A stretch of 64,000 nucleotides of DNA from Furfurilactobacillus entadae. GTDB lineage: Bacteria; Bacillota; Bacilli; Lactobacillales; Lactobacillaceae. Positions 24,298 through 32,552 of this stretch are shown in pieces (position 1 is the first letter of the stretch; the number at the start of each line of letters is the position of its first letter). Position numbers and translations under genes: made by a program. The stretch is taken from contig NZ_BQXN01000002.1 in assembly GCF_045862745.1 (NCBI RefSeq), forward strand, positions 62,001-126,000. Direction: 5' to 3'. The notes below the pieces were generated by a model. The model searched no databases. It saw only the letters and a list, made by a program, of their open reading frames with translations, and was not told the origin of the DNA.

Positions 24298-26463
24298 CTA
24301 AATACTGCAGCTTTCACATTCGTTCGCGCCCACTTCGCCATCATTATCTGTAAACGTGCGGACGTAATACACAGACTTACAGCCCTTTTTCCATGCATAG
24401 TAACGCAGGATGTTGAGATCACGGGTCGTCATCTTGTTCGTACGGCCATCTTTCCATTCGTACAGTCCTTCAGGAAGTGTTGACCGCATGAAGAAGGTGA
24501 GTGCCATCCCTTGATCAATGTGTTCTTGAGCCGTTGCGTACACATCAACCACTTTCCGCATATCAATGTCGTAGGCCGATTGATAATAAGGCAGGGTGTC
24601 GTTTGAAAGGTATGGTGCTGGATAATAAATCTTTCCGATCTTCTTTTCTTGCCGTTCTTCGATCCGGTTAACGATGGGGTTCAAACTTGCCGTTGTGTCA
24701 TTAATGTAGGAGATCGATCCGTTAGGCGCAATGGCCATCCGGTTTTGGTGATACAACCCATCGGCCATAACAGCAGCCTTCAACGCAGCCCAATCTTCCT
24801 TAGTCGGAATGAAGATGCCGGCGAATTGTTCAGCGACTTTGGCACTAGTTGGGGCCCAATTCTTAGTGGTGTACTTGTCAAAGTAGGCGCCACTCGCGTA
24901 AGTTGAGTTTTCAAACCCGACAAACGTTTGGTGGCGTTCACGAGCAATGTCGTTAGAGGCTTTTAATGACCAGTAATTCAGCAACATGAAGTACACTTTA
25001 GTGAAGTCTAAGGAATCAGCGTCCCCATAATGCATGTGATTCTTGGCAAAGTAAGCGTGCAATCCCATGGCACCAAGACCGATGGCGTGGCTTTCTTCGT
25101 TACCATGTTGCACACTTGGCACAACATCAATGTTACTGTGGTCGGTTACGTAGGTCAATGCACGAACCATGGCGTCAACGGAATGTCCAAAGTTAGGGGA
25201 TGCCATCAAGTTAACGATGTTTGTCGACCCAAGGTTACAACTAACATCTTTACCCAACACATCATATTCTTGGCGATTGTTGATCTTTGAGGGTGTCATC
25301 ACCTGGAGGATTTCTGAACATAAATTACTCATGATGATTTTACCGGCAATTGGGTTGTTGAGGTTGGCGGTATCAATGTTCACAACATAAGGATAACCAG
25401 ATTCTTGTTGGAGCTTGCTGATTTCAGTTTCTAATGTGCGGGCCCGGATCTTTTTTTTGGCGATCGCAGGGTTGGCCACCAGGTTGTCATATTCTTTTGT
25501 AATGTCCACGTAGGAGAATGGGGTGCCGTAAACTTTTTCCACGCTTTGTGGTGAAAAGAGGTACATGTCGGCATCTGCTGCGACTAGTTCATAAAACTTG
25601 TCGGGAATCGTGATCCCAAGTGAAAGGGTCTTGACCCGGATCTTTTCATCCGCATTTTCCTTTTTGGCACTCAAAAAGGCGACAATATCAGGATGGAAAA
25701 CGGATAAGTACACGACACCGGCTCCTTGACGTTGGCCAAGTTGGTTTGAGTAAGAGAAGGAGTCCTCCAGTAACTTCATTACGGGAACGACACCGGAAGC
25801 GGCGTTTGCAATGCCTTTAATTGGTGCACCGGCCTCACGCAGGTTGGAGAGGTTGATCCCGACCCCACCACCAATCCGTGATAATTGAAGCGCAGAGTTG
25901 ATGCCACGGCCAATGGCATTCATGTCGTCTGTCATTTGAAGCACAAAACAGGACACCAATTCGCCACGGCGGGCCCGGCCAGCGTTAAGAAAACTGGGAG
26001 TAGCAGGTTGGTAACGTTGGTGAATGATTTCATCGGCTAAGGCCATGGCGAGATCTTCGTCACCATCGGCAAAAAACAGGGCGTTCATGGCAACACGATC
26101 GGCAAAGCGTTCAAGGTAAAGCTGGTTATCATTTGTGCGCAATGCGTACTGTGCGTAGAATTTGTACGCAGCCATAAACGTTTTAAAGTGAAAATCTTGT
26201 TCTGCTAAGTAGGTGTAGAGCCGTTCAACGAAGGCAAACTCGTACTGTTCAAAAAAGGCGCGTTCGATGTAATTATTATTCAGTAAGTAGTCAAACCGGT
26301 CACGGAGACTGTCAAAGCGCATGGTGTTGGGTTCCACATTTTCGGTTAAAAAAGCAGCCAGTGCTTCCTGGTCTTTATTTAGCGGAATTTGTCCGTTGAC
26401 CGGAATGTTGATTTGATTGTTGAGATCGTAATAAGAAACGTCGGTTAACTCGTTTAGTGCCAT
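24298..26463 (-). CDS. nrdE: Class Ib ribonucleotide reductase alpha subunit
   Basis: A 721-residue catalytic subunit. It contains the active-site cysteines (VSCFVLQ and NLCSEILQV), the NLNNPI-type loop, and the C-terminal redox pair ECESCSI that exchanges electrons with NrdH. The annotated start is the ATG at 26463, preceded by GGAGTG; a longer frame would begin inside the nrdH-nrdE hairpin. It forms nrdHEF with its neighbours. Confidence 0.96.
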   Translation of the reverse strand: MALNELTDVSYYDLNNQINIPVNGQIPLNKDQEALAAFLTENVEPNTMRFDSLRDRFDYLLNNNYIERAFFEQYEFAFVERLYTYLAEQDFHFKTFMAAYKFYAQYALRTNDNQLYLERFADRVAMNALFFADGDEDLAMALADEIIHQRYQPATPSFLNAGRARRGELVSCFVLQMTDDMNAIGRGINSALQLSRIGGGVGINLSNLREAGAPIKGIANAASGVVPVMKLLEDSFSYSNQLGQRQGAGVVYLSVFHPDIVAFLSAKKENADEKIRVKTLSLGITIPDKFYELVAADADMYLFSPQSVEKVYGTPFSYVDITKEYDNLVANPAIAKKKIRARTLETEISKLQQESGYPYVVNIDTANLNNPIAGKIIMSNLCSEILQVMTPSKINNRQEYDVLGKDVSCNLGSTNIVNLMASPNFGHSVDAMVRALTYVTDHSNIDVVPSVQHGNEESHAIGLGAMGLHAYFAKNHMHYGDADSLDFTKVYFMLLNYWSLKASNDIARERHQTFVGFENSTYASGAYFDKYTTKNWAPTSAKVAEQFAGIFIPTKEDWAALKAAVMADGLYHQNRMAIAPNGSISYINDTTASLNPIVNRIEERQEKKIGKIYYPAPYLSNDTLPYYQSAYDIDMRKVVDVYATAQEHIDQGMALTFFMRSTLPEGLYEWKDGRTNKMTTRDLNILRYYAWKKGCKSVYYVRTFTDNDGEVGANECESCSI

Positions 26464-26486
26464 GAATTCCACTCCCTGAATTTTTG

Positions 26487-26525
26487 ATAAAAGAAAAGAC
26501 GCGCGCAAGGCCGGTTACGTGCGTC
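26487..26525 (-). terminator. Hairpin with U tract between nrdH and nrdE
   Basis: Read on the minus strand, GACGCACGT (26525-26517) pairs with GCGCGCGTC (26506-26498) with one mismatch, followed by TTTTCTTTT. It could lower transcription into nrdEF relative to nrdH or define a processed 3' end. Confidence 0.5.
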
Positions 26526-26554
26526 ATGAATGCCAATGAATGAAGCGTTAATGC

Positions 26555-26779
26555 TTAGGCTAACGTCGCTAATACATCAGGACGGAAACCAGAGACAACA
26601 GCTTCTCCAGCATCGACGACGGGCATGGCTTGAAAACCACGGCCCTTTAAATAATCGATGAGTTCGGGGTGCTGATTGATATTTTGTTCTTCAAAGTCCA
26701 CGTTGTGTGCGGTTAAAAAACGCTTCGTCATCTTGCATTGAATACAGTTATCCTTCGTAAAAACAGTAATTTTAGCCAT
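26555..26779 (-). CDS. nrdH: Glutaredoxin-like protein NrdH
   Basis: A 74-residue thioredoxin-fold protein with the redox motif CIQC (residues 11-14) and the GFRPD segment near the C-terminus typical of NrdH (PVV.AG...SGFRPD). It reduces the NrdE C-terminal disulfide. ATG at 26779 gives MAKITVFTKDNC; the ATG three codons upstream is less likely. First gene of nrdHEF. Confidence 0.94.
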   Translation of the reverse strand: MAKITVFTKDNCIQCKMTKRFLTAHNVDFEEQNINQHPELIDYLKGRGFQAMPVVDAGEAVVSGFRPDVLATLA

Positions 26780-26837
26780 AATGGCCACTTCCTCTCCGCT
26801 CGCAAATCGACTGATTTGAGCAATTGCTAATGACTTT

Positions 26838-26865
26838 AGTATAGTGGCTGAAAATTGAAATGCAA
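26838..26865 (-). promoter_or_regulatory. Promoter of nrdHEF
   Basis: On the minus strand TTGCAT (26865-26860), 16-base spacer, TATACT (26843-26838). The NrdR boxes lie directly upstream. Confidence 0.7.
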
Positions 26866-26872
26866 CTTAAAA

Positions 26873-26888
26873 ACACCACATTTTGTGC
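26873..26888 (-). promoter_or_regulatory. NrdR box, proximal
   Basis: ACACCACATTTTGTGC matches the 16-base NrdR pattern ACACnAnATnTTGTGT at all fixed positions but the last. It lies just upstream of the nrdH -35. Confidence 0.75.
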
Positions 26889-26904
26889 CAAAATTGAAAA
26901 AGGG

Positions 26905-26920
26905 CTACAAGATGTGGTGT
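26905..26920 (-). promoter_or_regulatory. NrdR box, distal
   Basis: Minus-strand ACACCACATCTTGTAG matches the same pattern except at the last two positions. Its centre is 32 bases from that of the proximal box, three helical turns, the arrangement usual for NrdR operators. Confidence 0.72.
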
Positions 26921-27007
26921 TCTATCAACGATTTATTTTTTTAATTTTTTTTCGTTACTTTTTCATGAGATTCCATTATCATAAAACTAGAAATGAGGAT
27001 TAAAACC

Positions 27008-27619
27008 ATGAGTAACGATCATTATTATACGCCAAATCCGGAAGCTGTCCACGACGAAACGACGTGGTCTTTCCGATTATTAGGGCGAGAATTAACCTTT
27101 ACCACCGATAACGGCGTCTTTTCTAAACGAACTGTCGATTATGGATCACGCGTTTTACTTGATGCGTTTTCACTAGACCACGTTCCGTCAGGCAGTGTGC
27201 TGGATTTGGGGTGTGGCTACGGACCAATTGGGTTGGCCCTTGCTTCAACTTACCCAGAGCGAACGGTAACGATGGTTGATGTCAACGAACGTGCGTTAGC
27301 GTTAGCTCAAAAAAACGCACAGCAAAACCGCATTGATAATGTCACGATCTTTGCGTCTGATCGGTATGCGGCCGTGACGGATCGGTACGCGGCGATTGTG
27401 ACTAACCCACCAGTGCGCGCAGGAAAAGCCATTGTTGATGACATGTTGAGTGGCGCCAAGGACCATCTGCTTCCCGGGGGAACACTAACGGTGGTCTTAC
27501 AAAAAAAGCAGGGGGCCCCATCGGCAAAGAAGCTAATGACGGCGACCTTTAGAAACTGTGAAATTGTTAAAAAAGATAAGGGCTACTACATTTTGGTAGC
27601 AACGATGCCACATGAGTAG
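27008..27619 (+). CDS. Class I SAM-dependent methyltransferase, RsmC-like
   Basis: A 203-residue Rossmann methyltransferase. Motif I is VLDLGCGYGPIGLALA (about residues 57-72), motif II is TMVDVNERAL, and the catalytic motif reads NPPVRAGK, the NPP form used by enzymes that methylate exocyclic amines of bases. The family includes 16S rRNA m2G1207 methyltransferase. ATG 27008 follows GAGG (26995-26998). Its stop overlaps tadA by 8 bases. Confidence 0.85.
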   Translation: MSNDHYYTPNPEAVHDETTWSFRLLGRELTFTTDNGVFSKRTVDYGSRVLLDAFSLDHVPSGSVLDLGCGYGPIGLALASTYPERTVTMVDVNERALALAQKNAQQNRIDNVTIFASDRYAAVTDRYAAIVTNPPVRAGKAIVDDMLSGAKDHLLPGGTLTVVLQKKQGAPSAKKLMTATFRNCEIVKKDKGYYILVATMPHE

Positions 27620-28118
27620 TGCCAGAGAAGTTTTGACTGCGGAACAACAATGGGCGATGCAAGCGGCACTCCAACAAGCTAGGATTGCAGGTAGTGTTGG
27701 TGAGGTGCCAATTGGTGCCGTTGTGGTTCATGACGGTGAAATCGTTGGCCGGGGCTATAATTTACGTGAACACGCCCAGGACGCCACCTTACATGCAGAA
27801 ATGATGGCCATCAGTGAAGCTAACCACACGCTGAACACATGGCGGCTTGAGGACTGTCAATTGTTTGTGACGATCGAACCGTGTCCCATGTGTAGTGGTG
27901 CCATTATCAATTCACGGATTCCTGACGTGTACTTTGGTGCCCGGGACCCCAAGGCTGGAACCGTTCGGTCATTGTATGAACTGTTGGAGGACGACCGGTT
28001 CAATCATCGCGTTCGGGTTCATGAGGGCCTTCTTGCCGATGAAGCGGCTAATGAGATGAAACAGTTTTTCCGGGCGATTCGAAACGGCCGGGGCAAGCCG
28101 AAACCAGGGCAACGATGA
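27612..28118 (+). CDS. tadA: tRNA-specific adenosine deaminase TadA
   Basis: A 168-residue zinc deaminase that makes inosine at the wobble position of tRNA-Arg(ACG). The zinc and proton-transfer motifs are LHAEMMAI and EPCPMCSGAI; the GARDPKAGTVRSLYELL segment is typical of TadA rather than of cytidine deaminases. Coupled to the methyltransferase before it; the SRP RNA and dnaX follow, a common lactobacillar order. Confidence 0.95.
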   Translation: MSSAREVLTAEQQWAMQAALQQARIAGSVGEVPIGAVVVHDGEIVGRGYNLREHAQDATLHAEMMAISEANHTLNTWRLEDCQLFVTIEPCPMCSGAIINSRIPDVYFGARDPKAGTVRSLYELLEDDRFNHRVRVHEGLLADEAANEMKQFFRAIRNGRGKPKPGQR

Positions 28119-28190
28119 ACGGACAATGTGTAATGAAAAAGCCACCATTTTTTGAGCAAAAGGGTGGCAATTATGGTGCAACAAGCGTAT

Positions 28191-28196
28191 TATAAT
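28191..28196 (+). promoter_or_regulatory. -10 element of the SRP RNA gene
   Basis: A consensus TATAAT just before the RNA. No clear -35 lies at the right distance. A GCCACC/GGTGGC hairpin (28141-28167) precedes it. Confidence 0.5.
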
Positions 28197-28202
28197 TAAT
28201 TG

Positions 28203-28295
28203 CCGAAAGGCCATGAGGCAAGGTCACCCTCACGAATCGTGTCAGGACCGGAAGGTAGCAGCACTAAGTCCGTGGTGGTTTGTGCTTCATGTTTA
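28203..28295 (+). ncRNA. ffs: Signal recognition particle RNA, small bacterial type
   Basis: The conserved domain IV is visible: GTCAGGACCGGAAGGTAGCA (28240-28259) with the tetraloop GGAA and the asymmetric loop AGCAGCA, continuing to CACTAAGTCC. The ends close by ATGAGGCA (28213-28220) with TGCTTCAT (28283-28290). It binds Ffh to target nascent membrane proteins. It sits directly before dnaX, its usual place in Bacilli. The exact ends are estimated. Confidence 0.93.
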
Positions 28296-28307
28296 ATGAT
28301 AATTAAT

Positions 28308-28336
28308 GCGCTTGGTCAACCGACCAGGCGCTTTTT
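28308..28336 (+). terminator. Terminator of the SRP RNA
   Basis: GCGCTTGGTC (28308-28317) pairs with GACCAGGCGC (28322-28331) over an AACC loop, then TTTTT. Confidence 0.85.
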
Positions 28337-28408
28337 ATTTGTTTTTAAAACCAGTATACTATTACCAGGTTTTTAATCGTTCAGTAAAGCAGATCAAAGG
28401 AGTTAAGC

Positions 28409-30235
28409 ATGAGCTATCAAGCGCTATACCGGGTGTGGCGGCCCCAACGGTTCGACGACCTTGTGGGTCAATCCGTCATTACGCAAACGTTAAAAAATGC
28501 GATCATTACAAATCAGACCAGTCATGCTTACCTTTTCTGTGGTCCACGGGGAACCGGGAAGACATCGGCGGCGAAGATTTTTGCTAAGGCGATTAACTGT
28601 CCCAACCAGGTGGATGGCGAACCGTGCAATCACTGCGACATTTGTCAGGCCATTACGGCGGGGCAATTAAATGATGTCATTGAAATCGATGCGGCCTCGA
28701 ATAACGGGGTTGAAGAAATTCGGGACATTCGTGATAAGGCAAAGTACGCGCCGACACAAGCGACCTATAAAATTTACATTATTGATGAAGTGCACATGTT
28801 ATCGACAGGGGCGTTCAACGCGTTGTTGAAAACGTTGGAAGAACCACCAGCAAACGTTATCTTCATTTTAGCCACAACGGAACCCCAAAAGATTCCGGCA
28901 ACGATCATTTCGCGGACCCAACGCTTTGACTTTAAGCGAATTACCGCCCAAGAAAGTTTTGACCGGATGGTGTACATTCTAGACCAAAAGTCGGTTCCGT
29001 TTGAAGAAGCAGCACTGCGCGTCATTGCCAATGCTGCCGAGGGGGGGATGCGTGATGCACTGAGTATTCTCGATCAGACAATCTCCTTTGGCGATAACGA
29101 CGTGACGTTAGCAAACGCCCTGTTAGTGACCGGAAGCGTGACGGAAAGCCTGCTGGCAGACTATGTCAACCAGGTTGTGAACCACGAAACGACGGCCGGG
29201 CTTGCAGCGCTACAAAAGGTTTTGGATGACGGGAAGGATGCGGGTCGCTTTGTGGAAGACCTCATCAGCTATGTTCGTGACCTATTGCTCTTTAAGGAAG
29301 CACCAGAAATGGTGACGGGAAGTGACAGTACAAACGACGTGTTCCAAACGCTGAGTCAGTCGACGGACCCTGATGTGTTCTACCAGATGATCAATGCGCT
29401 AAACGACGTTGCGGCCCAACTGCGGTTTACGACTCATCCAGATGTTTATTTGGAAGTGCTGACGGTCAAACTCGGTCAGATCTATCCGACACCGCGTGGG
29501 GGGACTAACGCGCCCGCAACTGGTGGACCTGACGTAACGGCACTTCAAGCCCAGGTTGGTCAATTGAAGCAACAACTGGCGCAACTAACAAGTGCACCAA
29601 AAGTGCCAACACCAGTTGCCTCCGTCGCTACGGTGACAAGTCAGTCAGCACAAGCATCAGCAACTTCGGCGGCATCGACTACGCCGACTGCGCCCAAGAA
29701 GGCAGCGCCTAAAGCAACATCGACTAGTGGTGCCAACGTTAGCTTAGCCAAAGTTTATCCGGTGTTACGGGCGGCCACAAAGCGTGACTTGGATGGCATG
29801 CGGGAAGTGTGGACGGATCTGTTGGACACACTGCCAATTACCCAAAAAGCAATGATGAACGTTTCTAAACCGGTGGCAGCCAGTCACGACGGCGTGATCG
29901 TGTCGTTTAGTTACGCGTTCTTCTTTGATAAGGCAATGAGTGACGATCAGTTGCGGCAAACCCTGCAGGATAATTTGAACCGGTTAACCGGTGAGCTGAC
30001 GGATGTGCTGTTTGTACCGGAAGAACAGTGGCCGCAGATCAGAAAAGACTTTTTAAAGGACCACAAGGATGAACTGGGGAGTCCGGCGACCGGTAATCAA
30101 GAGTCAGCGCCGGCAGCTACGATCGGTGACCAAGAAGCACCTGAGGCAGCAGAGCCATTGGAAGAAGCACCGGCTGTGGTGACAAAAGCCCAGGCAATCT
30201 TTGGTGCAGACAATGTAACGGTCAAAGAGGACTAG
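28409..30235 (+). CDS. dnaX: DNA polymerase III subunits gamma/tau
   Basis: A 608-residue clamp-loader ATPase. Walker A is GPRGTGKTS (near residue 45), the zinc module has CPNQVDGEPCNHCDIC, Walker B is IIDEVHML and the SRC motif is SRTQRFDF. After about residue 370 comes an A, T, P-rich linker and the tau-specific polymerase-binding end. I saw no A-run frameshift site for a separate gamma form. ATG 28409 follows GGAG. Operon with ybaB, recR and yaaL. Confidence 0.96.
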   Translation: MSYQALYRVWRPQRFDDLVGQSVITQTLKNAIITNQTSHAYLFCGPRGTGKTSAAKIFAKAINCPNQVDGEPCNHCDICQAITAGQLNDVIEIDAASNNGVEEIRDIRDKAKYAPTQATYKIYIIDEVHMLSTGAFNALLKTLEEPPANVIFILATTEPQKIPATIISRTQRFDFKRITAQESFDRMVYILDQKSVPFEEAALRVIANAAEGGMRDALSILDQTISFGDNDVTLANALLVTGSVTESLLADYVNQVVNHETTAGLAALQKVLDDGKDAGRFVEDLISYVRDLLLFKEAPEMVTGSDSTNDVFQTLSQSTDPDVFYQMINALNDVAAQLRFTTHPDVYLEVLTVKLGQIYPTPRGGTNAPATGGPDVTALQAQVGQLKQQLAQLTSAPKVPTPVASVATVTSQSAQASATSAASTTPTAPKKAAPKATSTSGANVSLAKVYPVLRAATKRDLDGMREVWTDLLDTLPITQKAMMNVSKPVAASHDGVIVSFSYAFFFDKAMSDDQLRQTLQDNLNRLTGELTDVLFVPEEQWPQIRKDFLKDHKDELGSPATGNQESAPAATIGDQEAPEAAEPLEEAPAVVTKAQAIFGADNVTVKED

Positions 30236-30284
30236 TTAGCGTATAATTAACACATAATATAGAAAAACTTGGAGGTACGAACTT

Positions 30285-30590
30285 ATGATGGGTGGTAACA
30301 TGCAAAGCTTGATGCGTCAGGCGCAAAAATTGCAAAAGCAGATGAAGGCGGATCAGGAAGCACTGAACGCACAAACGTTTACGGGAGCTGCGCCTGATGA
30401 CATGGTGACGGTAACGGCAACGGGTGAACACAAGGTGACAGACATTGTCATCAAGCCAGAAGCCATCGACCCAGACGACCCAGACATGTTATCTGACATG
30501 GTTTTGGCAGCCGTTAACGACGTTATGACAAAGGTTGATGAAGCAACGAACGATACCATGGGTAAATACAGCCGTGGCATGGGCATGTAA
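30285..30590 (+). CDS. ybaB: YbaB/EbfC nucleoid-associated protein
   Basis: A 101-residue DNA-binding protein, with N-terminal MQSLMRQAQKLQKQMKADQE and the core DDMVTVTATGEHKVTDIVIKPEAIDPDDPDML typical of the family, ending GMGM. It forms tweezer-like dimers on DNA. The dnaX-ybaB-recR order is conserved across bacteria. Two adjacent ATG codons (30285, 30288) follow GGAGG; which is used is not decided. Confidence 0.95.
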   Translation: MMGGNMQSLMRQAQKLQKQMKADQEALNAQTFTGAAPDDMVTVTATGEHKVTDIVIKPEAIDPDDPDMLSDMVLAAVNDVMTKVDEATNDTMGKYSRGMGM

Positions 30591-30611
30591 GGTTAAATAG
30601 ACGAGGTCAAG

Positions 30612-31211
30612 ATGGATTATCCAGAACCAATTGCACAGTTGATTGATAGCTACATGAAGTTACCAGGCATCGGCGCGAAAACAGCGACAAGACTGGCGTT
30701 TTATACAATTGATATGGAAAGTGATGATGTGACTGGATTTGCTAAGTCACTCATTTCAGCAAAGCGGGACCTTCATTTTTGTTCAATTTGTGGAAACATT
30801 ACCGAAACGGACCCGTGTGCAATCTGTTCCGATAAAAGTCGTGATCAGAGCACGATCCTGGTTGTTGAAGAACCCAAGGACATCATGTCGATGGAAGGTA
30901 TGCGTGAATACCACGGCTTGTACCACGTTCTCCACGGGGTGTTGTCCCCAATTGAGGGGAAGGGCCCAGAAGACATTAACATCACCAGCTTGGTGAAGCG
31001 GCTTCAAGAACACGCCGAGATCAAGGAAGTGATCGTCGCCACAAATGCAACGCCGGAAGGTGAAGCAACCGCGATGTACCTCTCTCGGTTGATCAAACCC
31101 GCTGGGATCAAAGTGACCCGCTTAGCACACGGGCTGTCCGTTGGTTCAGACATTGACTATGCGGATGAAGTCACACTGCTAAAGGCGGTTGAAGGACGAA
31201 CGGAAATGTAG
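30612..31211 (+). CDS. recR: Recombination protein RecR
   Basis: A 199-residue RecFOR component that loads RecA at gaps. Helix-hairpin-helix LPGIGAKTATRLAFY is at residues 18-32, the zinc finger is CSICGNITETDPCAIC, and the Toprim domain starts at ILVVEEPKDIMSME. The C-terminus VGSDIDYADEVTLLKAVEGR is typical. Confidence 0.97.
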   Translation: MDYPEPIAQLIDSYMKLPGIGAKTATRLAFYTIDMESDDVTGFAKSLISAKRDLHFCSICGNITETDPCAICSDKSRDQSTILVVEEPKDIMSMEGMREYHGLYHVLHGVLSPIEGKGPEDINITSLVKRLQEHAEIKEVIVATNATPEGEATAMYLSRLIKPAGIKVTRLAHGLSVGSDIDYADEVTLLKAVEGRTEM

Positions 31212-31220
31212 GAGGGCCAG

Positions 31221-31466
31221 ATGTTTTTTAGACGACGGGCGTCAGTTAAAGAAGACTATGATAACGTGTTGCTTGATGACATCGACCATGCGAAGCACGT
31301 TTGGGATCGGGCCGCGGAGACGCAAACCGCGGTCGTTGACGAGGGGAATGGCCGTGAGCTCTCAACACAAACGGCATTAGCACGGCAAAAGTACCTCTTA
31401 CTCTTTCGGGAGGCACGGCATCGTCAAGTTCACGGCCGGTTACAACAATCCGTAGTGGATTCATGA
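31221..31466 (+). CDS. yaaL: YaaL family protein (DUF2508)
   Basis: An 81-residue, highly charged protein of unknown function, found after recR in many Bacilli. No membrane segment; mostly helical by composition (DYDNVLLDDIDHAKHVWDRA... ARQKYLLLFREARHRQ). ATG 31221 follows AGGAGGG. In relatives tmk comes next; here the wzd-wze-wzb genes intervene. Confidence 0.85.
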   Translation: MFFRRRASVKEDYDNVLLDDIDHAKHVWDRAAETQTAVVDEGNGRELSTQTALARQKYLLLFREARHRQVHGRLQQSVVDS

Positions 31467-31498
31467 TGAGGAAACTTAACTCACGACAAGAATAAGTC

Positions 31499-31528
31499 TT
31501 GACAAAGGGTCTCAATAAAAAATATGAT
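31499..31528 (+). promoter_or_regulatory. Promoter-like sequence before wzd
   Basis: A perfect -35 TTGACA (31499-31504) and TATGAT (31523-31528) with an 18-base spacer. The start point would fall inside the first arm of the hairpin that follows. Confidence 0.5.
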
Positions 31529-31530
31529 GT

Positions 31531-31566
31531 AAGCTGTGGATTTTATATAATCCACAGCTTTTTTGT
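31531..31566 (+). terminator. Intrinsic terminator between yaaL and wzd
   Basis: AAGCTGTGGA (31531-31540) pairs perfectly with TCCACAGCTT (31551-31560), followed by a T run. It can end the dnaX-yaaL transcript, but it also lies immediately downstream of the strongest promoter match before wzd. Confidence 0.85.
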
Positions 31567-31642
31567 GGATAATTATTAAACTATTTATTCACTACATATT
31601 TAACTCAGTTTAAAAAGGACCTAGACGGAAGGATTTGAATAA

Positions 31643-32536
31643 ATGGAACAAAGTATTAGCCTTGGTCGTGCTGTTACAATTATCCGCAAACATTTGTTAG
31701 TGATTGTCATTTGGGGTGCACTCTTAGGCGTTGCGGCGTGGGCACTAGCGACGTTTGTCATGACGCCAAAATACCAAGCCCAGACCCAGTTATTGGTTAG
31801 TCGAAAAGCCGACAATAACAACACGGGCGTCCAGTATTCTGATCAACAAGCGGACGTTCAAATGATCACGACCTATAAGGAATTAATTACCAATCAAGTA
31901 ATTTTAAATAAGGTTAGTGATGAGCTTGCGCACCCAGCGCCAGTCGTTACTAAGGAAGCAACGGCCACAAAGTATGGGCGTGATTTAGACGGAAAGCGGA
32001 TCGTTTTAAAGGCTGGCCAACCGGCACAAACGAAGCCAAGTTCGGAAAAAACTTATTCTGCCAGCGCTACCCAGTTGCAAAAAATGATCAGTATTTCTAA
32101 CCAACAGAATTCGCAAGTCTTCGCCATTAATGTTAAGACGACGGATCCGCACGAAGCAGCTCGGATTGCGAATTTAACGGCGGAAGTGTTTAAGGCCCAC
32201 ATTAAAAAGATCATGGCAGTTAATAACGTGACGATTGTTTCTAAAGCAACGACTAATTCACATAAAGTCTCACCACGCACTGGCTATTTAACGGTGCTAG
32301 GCGTTATTTGTGGTCTATTGGTTGGTCTGATCTATGCGTTCATTCGTGAACTGACTGACCGGACGGTTAAAGACGATGCTTTATTGACGGAAACGTTAGG
32401 CCTAACCAATCTGGGTCATGTTTCAAAAATTTCAAATGTCGGCCAGTTAGCGAGTGCACGGGCATTTCGCAGCCGGAATGACGGCGAAGCAGGTGGCAAG
32501 AGTGCTGAACCGAAGCACCTTTCGAGCCGGGTTTAG
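31643..32536 (+). CDS. wzd: Polysaccharide chain-length determinant/kinase activator (Wzd/CpsC, YveK family)
   Basis: A 297-residue Wzz-type protein with two membrane segments (about residues 18-38 and 215-236) flanking a periplasm-facing domain (YQAQTQLLVSRK...). The C-terminal cytoplasmic tail would contact and activate the separate kinase Wze, as in the Gram-positive CpsC-CpsD pair. ATG 31643 follows GGAAGG. First gene of wzd-wze-wzb, which lies in the conserved yaaL-tmk gap rather than with the glycosyltransferases at 14-22 kb. Confidence 0.9.
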   Translation: MEQSISLGRAVTIIRKHLLVIVIWGALLGVAAWALATFVMTPKYQAQTQLLVSRKADNNNTGVQYSDQQADVQMITTYKELITNQVILNKVSDELAHPAPVVTKEATATKYGRDLDGKRIVLKAGQPAQTKPSSEKTYSASATQLQKMISISNQQNSQVFAINVKTTDPHEAARIANLTAEVFKAHIKKIMAVNNVTIVSKATTNSHKVSPRTGYLTVLGVICGLLVGLIYAFIRELTDRTVKDDALLTETLGLTNLGHVSKISNVGQLASARAFRSRNDGEAGGKSAEPKHLSSRV

Positions 32537-32552
32537 ATAAGGAGGACTGAAA

